A DNA stretch of 64,000 nt from Glandiceps talaboti (Eukaryota > Hemichordata > Enteropneusta > Spengelidae). The position numbers and the translations under genes were made by a program. Numbering within the stretch: the stretch's first letter is position 1; the number at the start of each line of letters is the position of its first letter. Where the stretch lies: the NCBI RefSeq assembly GCF_964340395.1, contig NC_135568.1, forward strand, positions 14,816,776 to 14,880,775. Reading direction: 5' to 3'. Positions 53,863 through 63,078 of the stretch are shown here, one piece after another. Under the pieces are notes generated by a model. It was not told the origin of the DNA. It was given only the letters and a program-made list of their open reading frames with translations, and did not search any database.

Positions 53863-53909
53863 TCTTCCCTGCCAGAGATTTTGGCATAGCGACGGGAAGT
53901 AGAGCTGTG

Positions 53910-53917
53910 TATAAAAG
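53910..53917 (+). promoter_or_regulatory. TATA box TATAAAAG
   Basis: A perfect TATA box followed by G-rich 'gggacgg'. Transcription would be expected to start around 53940, leaving a roughly 95-base 5' UTR before the ATG at 54036. It is outside any repeat. Confidence 0.75.
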
Positions 53918-54035
53918 GGGACGGATAGCTATCGAGGGTCAGAAAGTGATCGTACACCAACAAGTGAACAAGAAGTAAAATTTTGATTCAACTTTACTAA
54001 CAACTTCAAAAATCATTTAGAAGCATCTGAAAATA

Positions 54036-54087
54036 ATGGCAACATCAAGAAGAACTTCCCCAAACTTTTCAATGGTATACGAAGCAG
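54036..54087 (+). CDS. Cytokine-like gene exon 1
   Basis: Seventeen codons plus one base; ATG in context ATAATGG. Donor GTAAGC, phase 1. A short first exon ending in phase 1 within the signal peptide is typical for class I cytokines. Confidence 0.75.
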
Positions 54088-56092
54088 GTAAGCATGTGTA
54101 AATTAATACATTTTCTCAATTTTAAGCAAAAACAATTTCCGAACTCTATTAGAACATGATCAAACTTTTGGGCATGTTTATAACATTTTTCTGTATTTGT
54201 TTCTCCCAACAGCAATTGTACTATTTACAGTTTTTGTAGCATTTACTCAGGGAGCACCTGTCTCAACACTATCTCCACAAGATACGCAAGCGATCAGAGA
54301 CGAATACAAACTATTGTTCCAAGCGACGGCAAGTTTGCACACCGACAACAAAGACATATACGATAACTTTGTAAGTATTGCTATTCTTCAGCTAATTCTT
54401 GTACACAATAGTATGCACGTTTACGTAATCGAAATGATTCGTCGCTGTTTCCCGGATGTAACCATCGTCACAAGCTCGGTTACACACACGGAAAGAATGA
54501 CAGATCTTAATGTCAATAATACGTGTATTTTCCAAAACAAATATTGCCATAAACCGACTTTAAAATTGGGTAACGCGGTAAACAACCCCCCTACATAATG
54601 ACTTTCGTTGACTTGCCGTGCCTGGCTGAACGTAGCCTTGGAGTGGCAGTTATAGCACTAGATATCGGATTGCACAAGCCACGGAAGTGCAACTTCCGGT
54701 CTACTTGTACGAGGCGCGGCGGAGCTGACTTGATTTCCACGACATATTTGTAATTTCATTTTCACCACCAAATACACAAGAACACTGCCAGCTGAACACT
54801 GCGTCATGCAACTGGGACAGTTGGGGAAATCCCATTTTATCTTGACTAATTTCTCCCCTCGTTTTCTTTTCATTCAGAAACAAGTTCGTTTTAACGACCC
54901 TGATATCAATGACGATTTGGCCAGTTTCACCATTGAAGGTCTTCCGGTACCACTGTCGAGAACTCTTTTACGCAACCCAGAGGTAAGACATTTTTTATGT
55001 ATAGAGCATAGAACCACCATACTGTATATACAAAAACACACACAAAACAACAACAACAACAACAACAACAACAAACAAACAAACCAACCAACCAACCAAC
55101 CAACCAACCAACCAAGCAACCAACCAACCAACCAACCAACCAACCAACCAACCAACCAGCCAACCAACCAAAAACAAATAAACAAACAAAACAATTAAAA
55201 AAACAAGCAGAAAATCCTGACAAAACGTTTACTTTGATATTTGAAGTATCTCGGCTACCCACCCAGTCTTGACAAACAGAAATAGTGGTAAATTTTACAG
55301 CAGTACGCCATCAAACAAACATACAGCATTTACTTTGTTTTTTACGATATGCCCTTTCAACAACTATGATGTAAAATGGATTTAACGTTTAACTTCTACT
55401 TCTTCCCTTTTCTCCAGGAAAGAGATCTATTAGTTTTGCACAGAGACAACTTCAAAGTATTCCAATCATTCCTTGAAGCCATGCATATGGACGAATTAGA
55501 ACTTGAGGCAGACAACCCATTTCATGAAGACTTTGAAACAATCCACACACAGCTCGGCACCCTTGTCGTTAAAGTAAATTTATTGGTGAGTAATAGTCGG
55601 TTGACTTTTGTATGCAGTTTGTTATTTAAAACAAAACAGATAGTCTGCTACAGTTTTCTGAATTGCAGTTTGTTTTTGGTTTTCTAAACACACAAAATTA
55701 GTGAAAGTATACCTTTGTATTGATTATCATATCACAAATAGTGGCATTAATTACATTGGAAGGCTGTTTATTGAGTGTCTATAACATATATTGTTTGTTA
55801 GAAATATTGTTTAAAGTGTGCTAAAAAAAACTGAGGTTCATGGAAACTGAGGTTCATCCAAGAGCCCGTTTAGCATAAATGTGATATCTAATATTTGACA
55901 TCTTTTCAAATATTTCAGCTCCATCTCTTGGGTCATACGGATAGCATTGATACTTCAGATGATACGACAGGCATTGGTTTCATGAACAGTGCACAAGTAC
56001 GTGACTTACGACACGTTCTAGTCTTGGAACAACTCCATCACTACCTACCAAATGCAAGATTATTCTTCGATTATCTTCGTCGCCTTGTCTAG
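54036..56092 (+). CDS. Secreted class I helical cytokine-like protein (IL-6/CNTF/CLCF1-type), five exons
   Basis: Exons 54036-54087, 54213-54370, 54878-54982, 55418-55585 and 55919-56092 join in frame to 218 residues. All introns are GT-AG with good pyrimidine tracts, in phases 1-0-0-0. Residues 1-31 look like a signal peptide (basic start, hydrophobic core '[10 protein letters not shown]', cut near TQG/AP). The mature about 187 residues are predicted helical: A (39-60), B (106-128), C (140-165), D (185-216). The long AB loop carries I-E-G-L-P-V (89-94), and D-F-x-x-I-H-T-x-L (143-151) starts helix C; both recall CNTF/CLCF1/cardiotrophin. Helix D has L-x-V-L-x-x-L-x-x-Y. There is no cysteine and, after the signal peptide, no N-glycosylation sequon. 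Known family role: JAK-STAT signalling through gp130-type receptors. The family assignment is from remembered motifs and gene layout, not a computed alignment. An alternative start at Met13 would also leave a signal peptide. Confidence 0.78.
54213..54370 (+). CDS. Cytokine-like gene exon 2 (signal core and helix A)
   Basis: Acceptor 'tttctcccaacag'. Two bases plus 52 codons; donor GTAAGT, phase 0. Encodes the hydrophobic signal core, the cleavage region and predicted helix A ('[19 protein letters not shown]'). Confidence 0.8.
54878..54982 (+). CDS. Cytokine-like gene exon 3 (AB loop)
   Basis: Acceptor 'ttcttttcattcag'. Thirty-five codons; donor GTAAGA, phase 0 on both sides. Contains '[15 protein letters not shown]', the loop motif resembling the D-G-V-P segment before helix B of CNTF-type cytokines. 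Confidence 0.8.
55041..55172. repeat. (CAA)n-(CCAA)n microsatellite in intron 3
   Basis: Runs of AAC and then CCAA within intron 3 (54983-55417) of the cytokine-like gene. It gives Asn/Gln/Pro/Thr-repeat frames that are not coding. Confidence 0.96.
55418..55585 (+). CDS. Cytokine-like gene exon 4 (helices B and C)
   Basis: Acceptor 'cttcccttttctccag'. Fifty-six codons; donor GTGAGT, phase 0 on both sides. Encodes '[13 protein letters not shown]' (helix B) and '[18 protein letters not shown]' (helix C). Confidence 0.82.
55919..56092 (+). CDS. Cytokine-like gene exon 5 (end of helix C, CD loop, helix D, stop)
   Basis: Acceptor 'cttttcaaatatttcag'. Fifty-seven codons and TAG. Ser/Asp/Thr-rich CD loop, then a long amphipathic helix D ('[14 protein letters not shown]' and '[12 protein letters not shown]'). 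Confidence 0.82.
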   Translation, partial: LHLLGHTDSIDTSDDTTGIGFMNSAQVRDLRHVLVLEQLHHYLPNARLFFDYLRRLV

Positions 56093-57211
56093 ATGTAACA
56101 CATTTAAAGTTAAGTTAAAGTTTGTGTTGACAAAGTCACTACAGACCACACTAATATGGTGTTGTGCACCGTTTTCTTTTCTTACTCGCCGGTAATGGCC
56201 AAAGTTTATTTCACAGTAAAAAAAATCAGTCCCCACCATTTTGTCATTATAATGGAGCTGATTGGTTAATTATGTCACATGACTATCATGTGATGGTCAT
56301 GTGTCGTATGATATGGCATGGCAATATTTGCTAAGCTGCCATATACTTGTCACAATGACATTAAATGTAGGGATTCTGAATCCCAACTAGATATAGAAAT
56401 ATCAAGATTTTTTATAGAATATTACCTTGAGATAATTTGTGCAATTTAAAAACTACATTATTGATTACTTATAAATTGATTAAAATGAAATATAGACTAG
56501 ACAGAGAGAGAGAGACAGACATATCAATCGAGGTAGATAGATAGACAGACAGATCAATAAATATAGACATATCAGGAAGAGGGGTGTACGCAAGGAATGG
56601 TGTTTGACATCAGTTCAATCAGTACTTTTATATTTGATACAATTTTTGTTTGTTGAACAAAGAAACCTGTAAGAGTACATTTCCACATAGTTAAATTATA
56701 GTAACTTATTTTTCCATCGAACGTACACATTTAGAAATACTTTATTTATTATTAGGACCTATAGAATTAGTTTGAAACATATGTTATAAATAAGTATACA
56801 ATTTCAACTTTGAAACGTGAAGAGTAATTTATTGTGTTTCATCTGAACTTATCATTGCTTTATTCAATCTATAAAATATTATAAATAATTACAATTTCAA
56901 GTTTGAAATGTGAAGGTTTATTTATAGTAATTTATTGTGTTTCATCTGGACTTATCAGCGCCTTATTATATTTAAAGAAATGTTATTTATAAGTAATTTT
57001 GAAATATACAAAGGTCTTTTCATATTAAGTTGTATTTTTTCTATCATATTAGCATAGAATTGTTATAAGTGAGCTCTGCATTTAACAACTACTTTGTAAA
57101 GGTGTTTGTGTTCTTGTGAGCTAATCATTTACAAAATAACAAGTTCTGGTAACTTGTTTATTTTTTAATATTTATTTTCCTAAAAGGTGCAATCATGTTG
57201 GTGACTTGTAT

Positions 57212-57228
57212 ATTTATTTATTTATTTA
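57212..57228 (+). promoter_or_regulatory. Class II AU-rich element (four overlapping AUUUA)
   Basis: AUUUAUUUAUUUAUUUA, containing the UUAUUUAUU nonamer, 57 bases before the AATAAA. This element directs rapid mRNA decay in cytokine transcripts through TTP-type proteins (established in vertebrates and insects). Confidence 0.7.
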
Positions 57229-57284
57229 CATAAATATGTATTTTGTGTGATATTTCTATAATTTATGATGCTGAAATTGATTGG

Positions 57285-57290
57285 AATAAA
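57285..57290 (+). terminator. Polyadenylation signal AATAAA of the cytokine-like gene
   Basis: 'ggaataaaactg', with a T-rich stretch downstream ('atatttcattgttcaatctt'). Confidence 0.65.
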
Positions 57291-57514
57291 ACTGTTTGAG
57301 AATTATATTTCATTGTTCAATCTTATTTTATCTTTCCTTGTATGTGTATGCTACAAGTGAGATACTGCTTCAGTCCTAAAATGGATTTGTCAGTCAACCA
57401 TAGTGGAAGTAAACACAGGTGACCCTTGCCCACACAAAGCTGAGGCTGTTGTGAGAGATCTGAAGCTCCTATCTTTGCTTTACAAATGCCTCATCTCACT
57501 CTATGACTGGCCGG

Positions 57515-57850
57515 TTAAAAAATTGCCATATGAGTGAAAACTTGTTATTTATCTGGGAATTGTAATTGATAAAATAACTCCACTACATCTTTGTATTCGG
57601 AAATACAATGTGAGAGAACATATATCAAGTCCTTGTTTGTAACTCAATAAATTGCAAAACATTGACAATAGTGTAAAACATTTGCGATTGTATGTACAAA
57701 ACTTTTTTAAACACATTTTAGTTCTTTATACTTTATTGAGTTACACACAATTTCATATTGTATTTCCAAGTAGAAAAATATAGTACGGTTGTTTTATTAA
57801 TTAAAAATCCAAAATAAATGGAAAGTCATTTCTCATCCATATGGCCAAAT
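57515..57850. repeat. MITE-like element, family M1 copy D
   Basis: The left terminus is degraded ('attgccatatgagtg'); the right end is well kept ('catttctcatccatatggcc'). Interior shows the M1 phrases 'aagtccttgtttgtaactcaa' and 'ttttattaattaaaaatcc'. Confidence 0.78.
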
Positions 57851-58337
57851 TTGCTAATTTTAATAACTCTAGTTTATTAGAGTGGTAACTTGATACAGGG
57901 TTGGTGGAAATGCCCTTCCAGGGTCCCCTATGCCGTAAAGAAATGTAGCTGCAATTAAATCACCCTTACCTGTATTCCCCTTTAAAGGGGTTCTATGTGT
58001 AGCTCTCTAATGTATATCTTTGTATGGTGTATGCTACAAGTGATATATTGTTTTCACGCCATAAAAGGGTTCATCAGTCAACTACAGTGGAATACTATTC
58101 AACCACTTAAAGGGGAACGAAGGTGCCAACTGGCCAACAATGCGAAGACATTTTAAACTCATGATCAACATGCCTGGCATGAATATAAACTCACCAAATA
58201 AGACCCCCTCTCCCAACGTACTAAGTTCCACAGTATCCGTGTGCATGATTTGAAGGTTGCTTTCCTGTTATGGTTTCCTCTGACTATTAAAATCCTAGTC
58301 AGCTTACACCATGTGCGTATATTTCATTACCAGTGTG
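57851..58337. other. Intergenic sequence, no gene recognised
   Basis: Contains 'gtcagtcaactacagtggaa' and 'tacaagtgatat', which are repeated from about 57350-57410 ('tacaagtgagatactg', 'gtcagtcaaccatagtggaa'), so an M1 element may have inserted into a pre-existing local repeat. Confidence 0.4.
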
Positions 58338-60737
58338 TATACATTTCACAGTAACTCTTGGTATGATAGTGATTGTGAAAGGTTCAAACGTACAGTGAAT
58401 TGTAAGTTAAATACCTATAGAAATAACAGATCATACATTAATTTAGATGAACTAAAGAAATGTAAACGTGAGTATAGAGAATTGATTAAGCAAAAGAAAG
58501 TTGAATATTACTCATGTAATTTGGAAAAGTTAGTTACTGCCGCCGAGCAACCAAACTCAAACTCTTTTTGGTCTATGGTAAAGGCGAAGTCGTCTCCCAT
58601 TTCTAGTAATATATCTAATGATAACTGGTTTGATTATTTTTCAAATTTATTGAATACCCCAGGTATGAGTAGTGATGGTAATGCCGAGTTCTATGAAGAA
58701 ATCAAGTGTTTTGTTGACAGTGTAGACGTTGAGGGAGGTAATTTCACTGATGACCAAGATGTTCTGGATGCCCCAATTGTCATTGAGGAAGTTGATCGCT
58801 GTATTAGTAAGCTTAAATTGGGTAAGGCCCCAGGTATTGATGGAATTACACCCGATGTCTTTAAAAATTGTCCACGTATTGTTAAAGAAATGATGTGTAA
58901 GCTCTTCAATGAAGTTTTTAACGTTGGGATCTTTCCAGTTGATTGGGCAAAGGGTGTCATCTCTCCAATCCACAAGAAAGGCGACTTAGATTGTGTTGGT
59001 AACTATAGAGGAATTACACTTTTGCCAATAGTTGGCAAAATTTTCTGTAATATTTTAGATAATCGACTGCATACCTGGCTTGATAGCAATAGCCCAATTG
59101 TTGATGAACAGGCTGGGTTTCGTAAGAAGTACTGCACGTCAGACAACATTTTCATCTTAAGTACAGCTATTTCTAATTACCTAGCTCAAAGCAAAGGGAG
59201 GTTGTACATTGCATTCATAGACTTTGAGAAAGCGTTTGATCGCATTGATCATTATAGCTTGTTTTATAAATTAATTAACTGTGGAGTCAAGGGTAAATTA
59301 TATCGTGTAATACGTTCTATGTATCAGAATGTTAGGGCATGTGTTAGGTCAGCCGGAGGTATAACTGACTTCTTTACATGTAGCTTCGGTGTCCAACAAG
59401 GCTCTGTACTATCTCCACTCTTATTCAGTATCTATGTAAACGACTTAGGGGAGTACCTAAGCAATACACATCAATTCTCTGGTGCGCAAATAGGCCTAAT
59501 TAAGCTTACTTACCTCCTTTTTGCCGATGATCTCACATTTGTTAGTACTTCTAAGATAGGTTTACAACGTTCTTTAAACAATTTGCATGAATATTGTTGT
59601 AAATGGAAACTAACGGTTAATATCGATAAAACCAAAATTATTGTATTTAGAAGGGGTGGAAGTCTAAGAAAATATGAAAAGTGGTTGTACAATGGTCAAC
59701 GAGTAAAGGTAGTCTCTTTCCAAAGCTATCTTGGTATAATGTTTTCGTGGACTGGCAAATGGTTCCAAGCCCAAAAGGCTTTAAGTGAACAAGCAAATAG
59801 AGCTATATACAGTTTGATACGTAACCTACATAGATATGGAACTATACCCGCGAATGTCGCATTGAAAATTTTTGATTGTAAAATTCTGCCAATTCTCCTT
59901 TATGGCTCTGAAGTGTGGGGTTTCCATCCTGCTGAAGATACTGAAAAGACTCACAACAAAATGTTACGTTACATCCTGCAATTGTACAACAACACCCCCA
60001 TCGTTGCCATAAGAGGAGAATTGGGAAGAGTTACCTTAAAGGTTTATAGATACTGTAGAATTGTTAAATATTGGTTGAGGATTTTGAAAATGGATGAGGA
60101 AAGACTTGTTCGTAGATGTTACAAATTTCATTTAAGTAAAATTGACATAGTTAAATATAATTTTTGGGCTAGAGATGTTAGACATTTACTCCAAAGCCTT
60201 GGCTTTGGGGAGGTATGGGATCAACAAGGTGTTGGTGATGAATTGAGATTCCTAAAAATATTTAAACAGAGATGTATTGATATTGATACACAATTATGGT
60301 CTGAAAGTGTTAATACGTCTAGAAAACTTGATTGTTATGCTTCATTTAAAAGGGAATTGTCTCTGGAACCTTATTTAACCTCTCTTGATAAACCAATATT
60401 CAAACTGATGCTTTGTAGATTTAGAACCTCAACACATAATTTGAAAATCGAAACTGGTCGTTGGAATGATACTCCAAGAGTAGAGAGACTTTGTGAAATG
60501 TGTAATTTAAACCAAGTAGAGGATGAATTCCACTTTTTACTTGTATGCCCATTTTATACTTGTATAAGGTCAAAATATATTGCCAATTACTTTTATAATC
60601 CCCCACTGCACCACAAATTTGTATTACTTATGTCATCTCGAAAGGTTGACACTCTCAGAAAACTTAGTAGATATATATTTTATGCCACTAAACTTAGAAA
60701 AGATAATACTAGAATCTCTGAAACTCAAACGGCCTGA
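58311..60737 (+). CDS. Reverse transcriptase reading frame of truncated LINE
   Basis: 808 codons, of which about the first 13 come from flanking host DNA, so the ATG at 58311 is fortuitous. RT motifs in order: 'GKAPGIDGITPDVF' (171-184), 'NYRGITLLPIVGKIF' (231-245), 'QAGFRKKYCTSDN' (267-279), catalytic Asp in 'IDFEKAFDRIDH' (303-314), 'GVQQGSVLSPLLF' (360-372) and 'FADD' (404-407). The C-terminus has a zinc knuckle 'CEMCNLNQVEDEFHFLLVC' (C-x2-C...H-x4-C). The protein would copy LINE RNA at nicked target DNA, but the endonuclease domain is missing, so this copy is not autonomous. Whether it is transcribed or translated is unknown. Confidence 0.92.
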   Translation: MCVYFITSVYTFHSNSWYDSDCERFKRTVNCKLNTYRNNRSYINLDELKKCKREYRELIKQKKVEYYSCNLEKLVTAAEQPNSNSFWSMVKAKSSPISSNISNDNWFDYFSNLLNTPGMSSDGNAEFYEEIKCFVDSVDVEGGNFTDDQDVLDAPIVIEEVDRCISKLKLGKAPGIDGITPDVFKNCPRIVKEMMCKLFNEVFNVGIFPVDWAKGVISPIHKKGDLDCVGNYRGITLLPIVGKIFCNILDNRLHTWLDSNSPIVDEQAGFRKKYCTSDNIFILSTAISNYLAQSKGRLYIAFIDFEKAFDRIDHYSLFYKLINCGVKGKLYRVIRSMYQNVRACVRSAGGITDFFTCSFGVQQGSVLSPLLFSIYVNDLGEYLSNTHQFSGAQIGLIKLTYLLFADDLTFVSTSKIGLQRSLNNLHEYCCKWKLTVNIDKTKIIVFRRGGSLRKYEKWLYNGQRVKVVSFQSYLGIMFSWTGKWFQAQKALSEQANRAIYSLIRNLHRYGTIPANVALKIFDCKILPILLYGSEVWGFHPAEDTEKTHNKMLRYILQLYNNTPIVAIRGELGRVTLKVYRYCRIVKYWLRILKMDEERLVRRCYKFHLSKIDIVKYNFWARDVRHLLQSLGFGEVWDQQGVGDELRFLKIFKQRCIDIDTQLWSESVNTSRKLDCYASFKRELSLEPYLTSLDKPIFKLMLCRFRTSTHNLKIETGRWNDTPRVERLCEMCNLNQVEDEFHFLLVCPFYTCIRSKYIANYFYNPPLHHKFVLLMSSRKVDTLRKLSRYIFYATKLRKDNTRISETQTA
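58338..58351. repeat. Left target-site duplication of LINE insertion
   Basis: TATACATTTCACAG, identical to 60845-60858. Confidence 0.9.
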
Positions 60738-60844
60738 TGTTGTCTGGTGATCCGTTCATTTTTGTATATTTACAGTTTGTATTTTTTGGCCGGTGGCCAA
60801 CAATACTGAATAAACCATTGATTGATTGATTGATGATTGATTGA
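58352..60844 (+). mobile_element. 5'-truncated non-LTR retrotransposon (LINE), intact RT frame
   Basis: About 2.5 kb between perfect 14 bp direct repeats. It begins abruptly in coding sequence ('NSWYDSDCERF'), the segment normally right after the AP-endonuclease domain. It carries the whole RT and C-terminal domains and ends after a short 3' UTR with a (TTGA)n tail at about 60818-60844, as in CR1/L2/I-type LINEs. No frameshift or stop is seen, so insertion was recent. Clade not decided. Confidence 0.9.
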
Positions 60845-60858
60845 TATACATTTCACAG
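60845..60858. repeat. Right target-site duplication of LINE insertion
   Basis: TATACATTTCACAG, directly after the (TTGA)n tail. Confidence 0.9.
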
Positions 60859-62015
60859 GGCCTACAGAAAAGTGTGAGTATTTTGGAGTGTGCATTTCAC
60901 ATTTTGTTCATGTGGCATAAACTGTAACAGGTTGTTGATCATAGAGTGAACCAGCAGTTAGTATTATAAAGTTGATATTTTTGTGATTTCAAAGTATAAA
61001 GTTATTATAGTGTAGATTAATTAAATACAATTTTGTTTTTAAAATTATGTGTAATATAGTAGAACATGCAATAGCTTTATATATACATTTCATGAAATAC
61101 AAAGCAATTATTGGCCAAGAAACAGATAACACACTGAGCATACGAGCACATGTACATTGAGTGGTGTACATTCTATTAAAGTATTGTACAGAGTATATAT
61201 AACTATTCTAAATGCACTGATGTTGTGACATTCAAAAAATGTTAACCAATCCAGGGCCATCCAAACGTTTGATACATGAAGAACGTTTGAAACATGTTGT
61301 GTTCTTCTAAATGTATGTATGTTTGGTCAGACTCATCAAGTTTAACATGTATTCTTAAAGCCCATGGATGACAACGGCAACTGAATGATTTGCAATTCCA
61401 TTCCCTAATTATTTATCTACTTGGATAGATTACTGCTCACAAAATGAATCCACATACCAGCTACGTTTCATTAAACGAATGTTGTAAAAATTGAAAATCA
61501 GAAATGAGGGTACTTCTCAATTGTTTGTTAAATTAGATTTGAACCAATTAGTCTTCTTCACACCTTAGCATTGAAATTCATCAGATGTTGTGTGACCGAT
61601 GTAGGGTATATCTCAAACTGCTGTTTTCCTTTTAATAGTCCATGAGCTACATTATTGTTGTCGGTACCTCCCCTCCCCCCGGGGGAGGGGCAAAGGTTGC
61701 CATACCTTTTCTGAATTATCCGAAAGTGAACATTATGAAAGCCTTTTCAGAAAAAAAGTAATATTAAGCTCTCTAAACAGTTGCTGTGGCAACCACCTTC
61801 CAAATTTATCAGACCAGTTTCCATTCTAAATCTCATTAGCTTTTGAATTAGGATTTGCATGATTTCAATGTATAGGCATATAATTTTAACGTAGATCTAT
61901 GCATTGAGCAGGTGATCTTTGTGATTGAAGGTCAAAGTCAAACGACACAGATTACATAAATGTCAAAAAGGAAATATTTGATACAAACGTTCAATCACAT
62001 ATACAAATATACATA
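60859..62015. other. Intergenic sequence, no gene recognised
   Basis: No coding signal. A GC palindrome 'cctcccccccgggggagg'-type hairpin is at about 61665-61690, followed by 'ggcaaaggttgcc'; it resembles the palindrome near 6512-6531. Confidence 0.45.
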
Positions 62016-62019
62016 CATA

Positions 62020-62026
62020 CATACAC

Positions 62027-62085
<59 letters not shown>

Positions 62086-62165
62086 TACATACATACATAC
62101 ATACATACATACATACATACATACATACATACATACATACAGACATACAGACATACAGACATAAG
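62020..62165. repeat. (CAGA)n-(CATA)n compound microsatellite
   Basis: About 145 bp. Both strands give low-complexity frames. Confidence 0.97.
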
Positions 62166-62777
62166 CACACGGAGAAATACAACGAAAAACAGCGGCAGTG
62201 CTTTTAGAGAATTTATTGCAGAGAGAAATATAGAAATAAAGAATTTGAATGCAATGATGAATGTTGTAATAACCGTGACTCATTGAAATTGTTTAACATG
62301 AAAGTATTCCACTTCAGTATGTGTTAGAATTTCAGACGATGTTAGTATCTTTGGGTAATAAGTCCACTAGTCTAGTACACGGTGATGTTGATCATGTATT
62401 CCAATACCTTGATAAATTGGTTAATTCGTGTATTGCCCTTTGCTTATCTGGGAATTTATTTTTTTGACTATATGGAGTAAATATTCTTAACTATTATATC
62501 TATAAACAGAACCGTTATCTTATCCATAATCAAAATGTTTAAATTAGCCATTAACACAATTTGTAAACTTCACCCGAATGATGAAGCTTGGAAATTATAC
62601 CTTAAGAGGAACAAACCGCTTCCATTGGTTCTTATGTATTGTTTCAATACATATAAACTAGTTAGAGAATCAAGCCAATTTATTGTATTCGTTCACTGCT
62701 AACTCATAGAACAATAATATTAAAATAGCCAGAAAGAATGCCATGTCTAGTTTATGAGCCATTATACGTGAACTATC
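62166..62777. other. Sequence downstream of the lectin exon, no separate gene
   Basis: AT-rich. It would include the 3' UTR of the minus-strand lectin gene. A minus-strand polyadenylation signal could be at about 62677-62682 ('tttatt' on the plus strand). Confidence 0.4.
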
Positions 62778-63007
62778 CTAAGCTGCTCTAACTTTAACTT
62801 CACACAGGACCAGACCAACTTTTTTATCTTTTTTTAATTGAATACTGACATATCTTCCTTTCATTGGTACTGCACACCCCGTGGCACACTCGACTGTGAT
62901 GGGGTTGGCCTTTGCCATGCTACCAACGATCTGTGCTCCACACTGTGGATTATTGGCAAAGTCTGGATCATTACCGACATGGACCTCAGCAGTCTTGATG
63001 AGGTGTG
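62778..63007 (-). CDS. Last exon of a fucolectin-domain (F-type lectin-like) protein
   Basis: Two bases plus 75 codons and a stop, after a minus-strand acceptor 'tgttatattttcag' (phase 1). The peptide runs 'HLIKTAEVHVGNDPDFANNP', then Q-C-G, 'GRYVSIQL' and 'LVLCEVKV'. This is the C-terminal part of the fucolectin/tachylectin-4/pentraxin-1 (FTP, F5/8C-like) fold, which typically has (A/V)-E-V-x-V-G, G-R-Y-V-x-(I/V)-x-L and L-x-L-C-E-V. Four cysteines (22, 40, 44, 68) fit the domain's disulfides. Known role: secreted or membrane-linked fucose-binding lectin, often in innate immunity. Fucose-contact His/Arg residues lie in earlier exons beyond the window, so sugar binding cannot be judged. Confidence 0.85.
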
Positions 63008-63078
63008 CTGAAAATATAACAGACACAATACCAGGTTAGACACATAACATTTGATATAACTAAAAAGATTATGCATTC

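Larger units (their letters stand above)
56093..57300 (+). other. Long AT-rich 3' UTR of the cytokine-like gene
   Basis: From the stop to just past the AATAAA at 57285 there are many ATTTA pentamers, including about 56825-56945 in a twofold repeated 'taatttattgtgtttcatctg.acttatca'. A single 1.2 kb UTR is inferred; no earlier strong polyadenylation signal with a GT-rich tail was noticed. Confidence 0.6.

Noticed and set aside
54197-54598. A 133-codon frame covering cytokine exon 2 and running on past 54370
   Set aside because: The frame starts at a chance ATG in intron 1 and reads through a perfect GTAAGT donor. Splicing to 54878 gives a much better protein, so the extension is intron.
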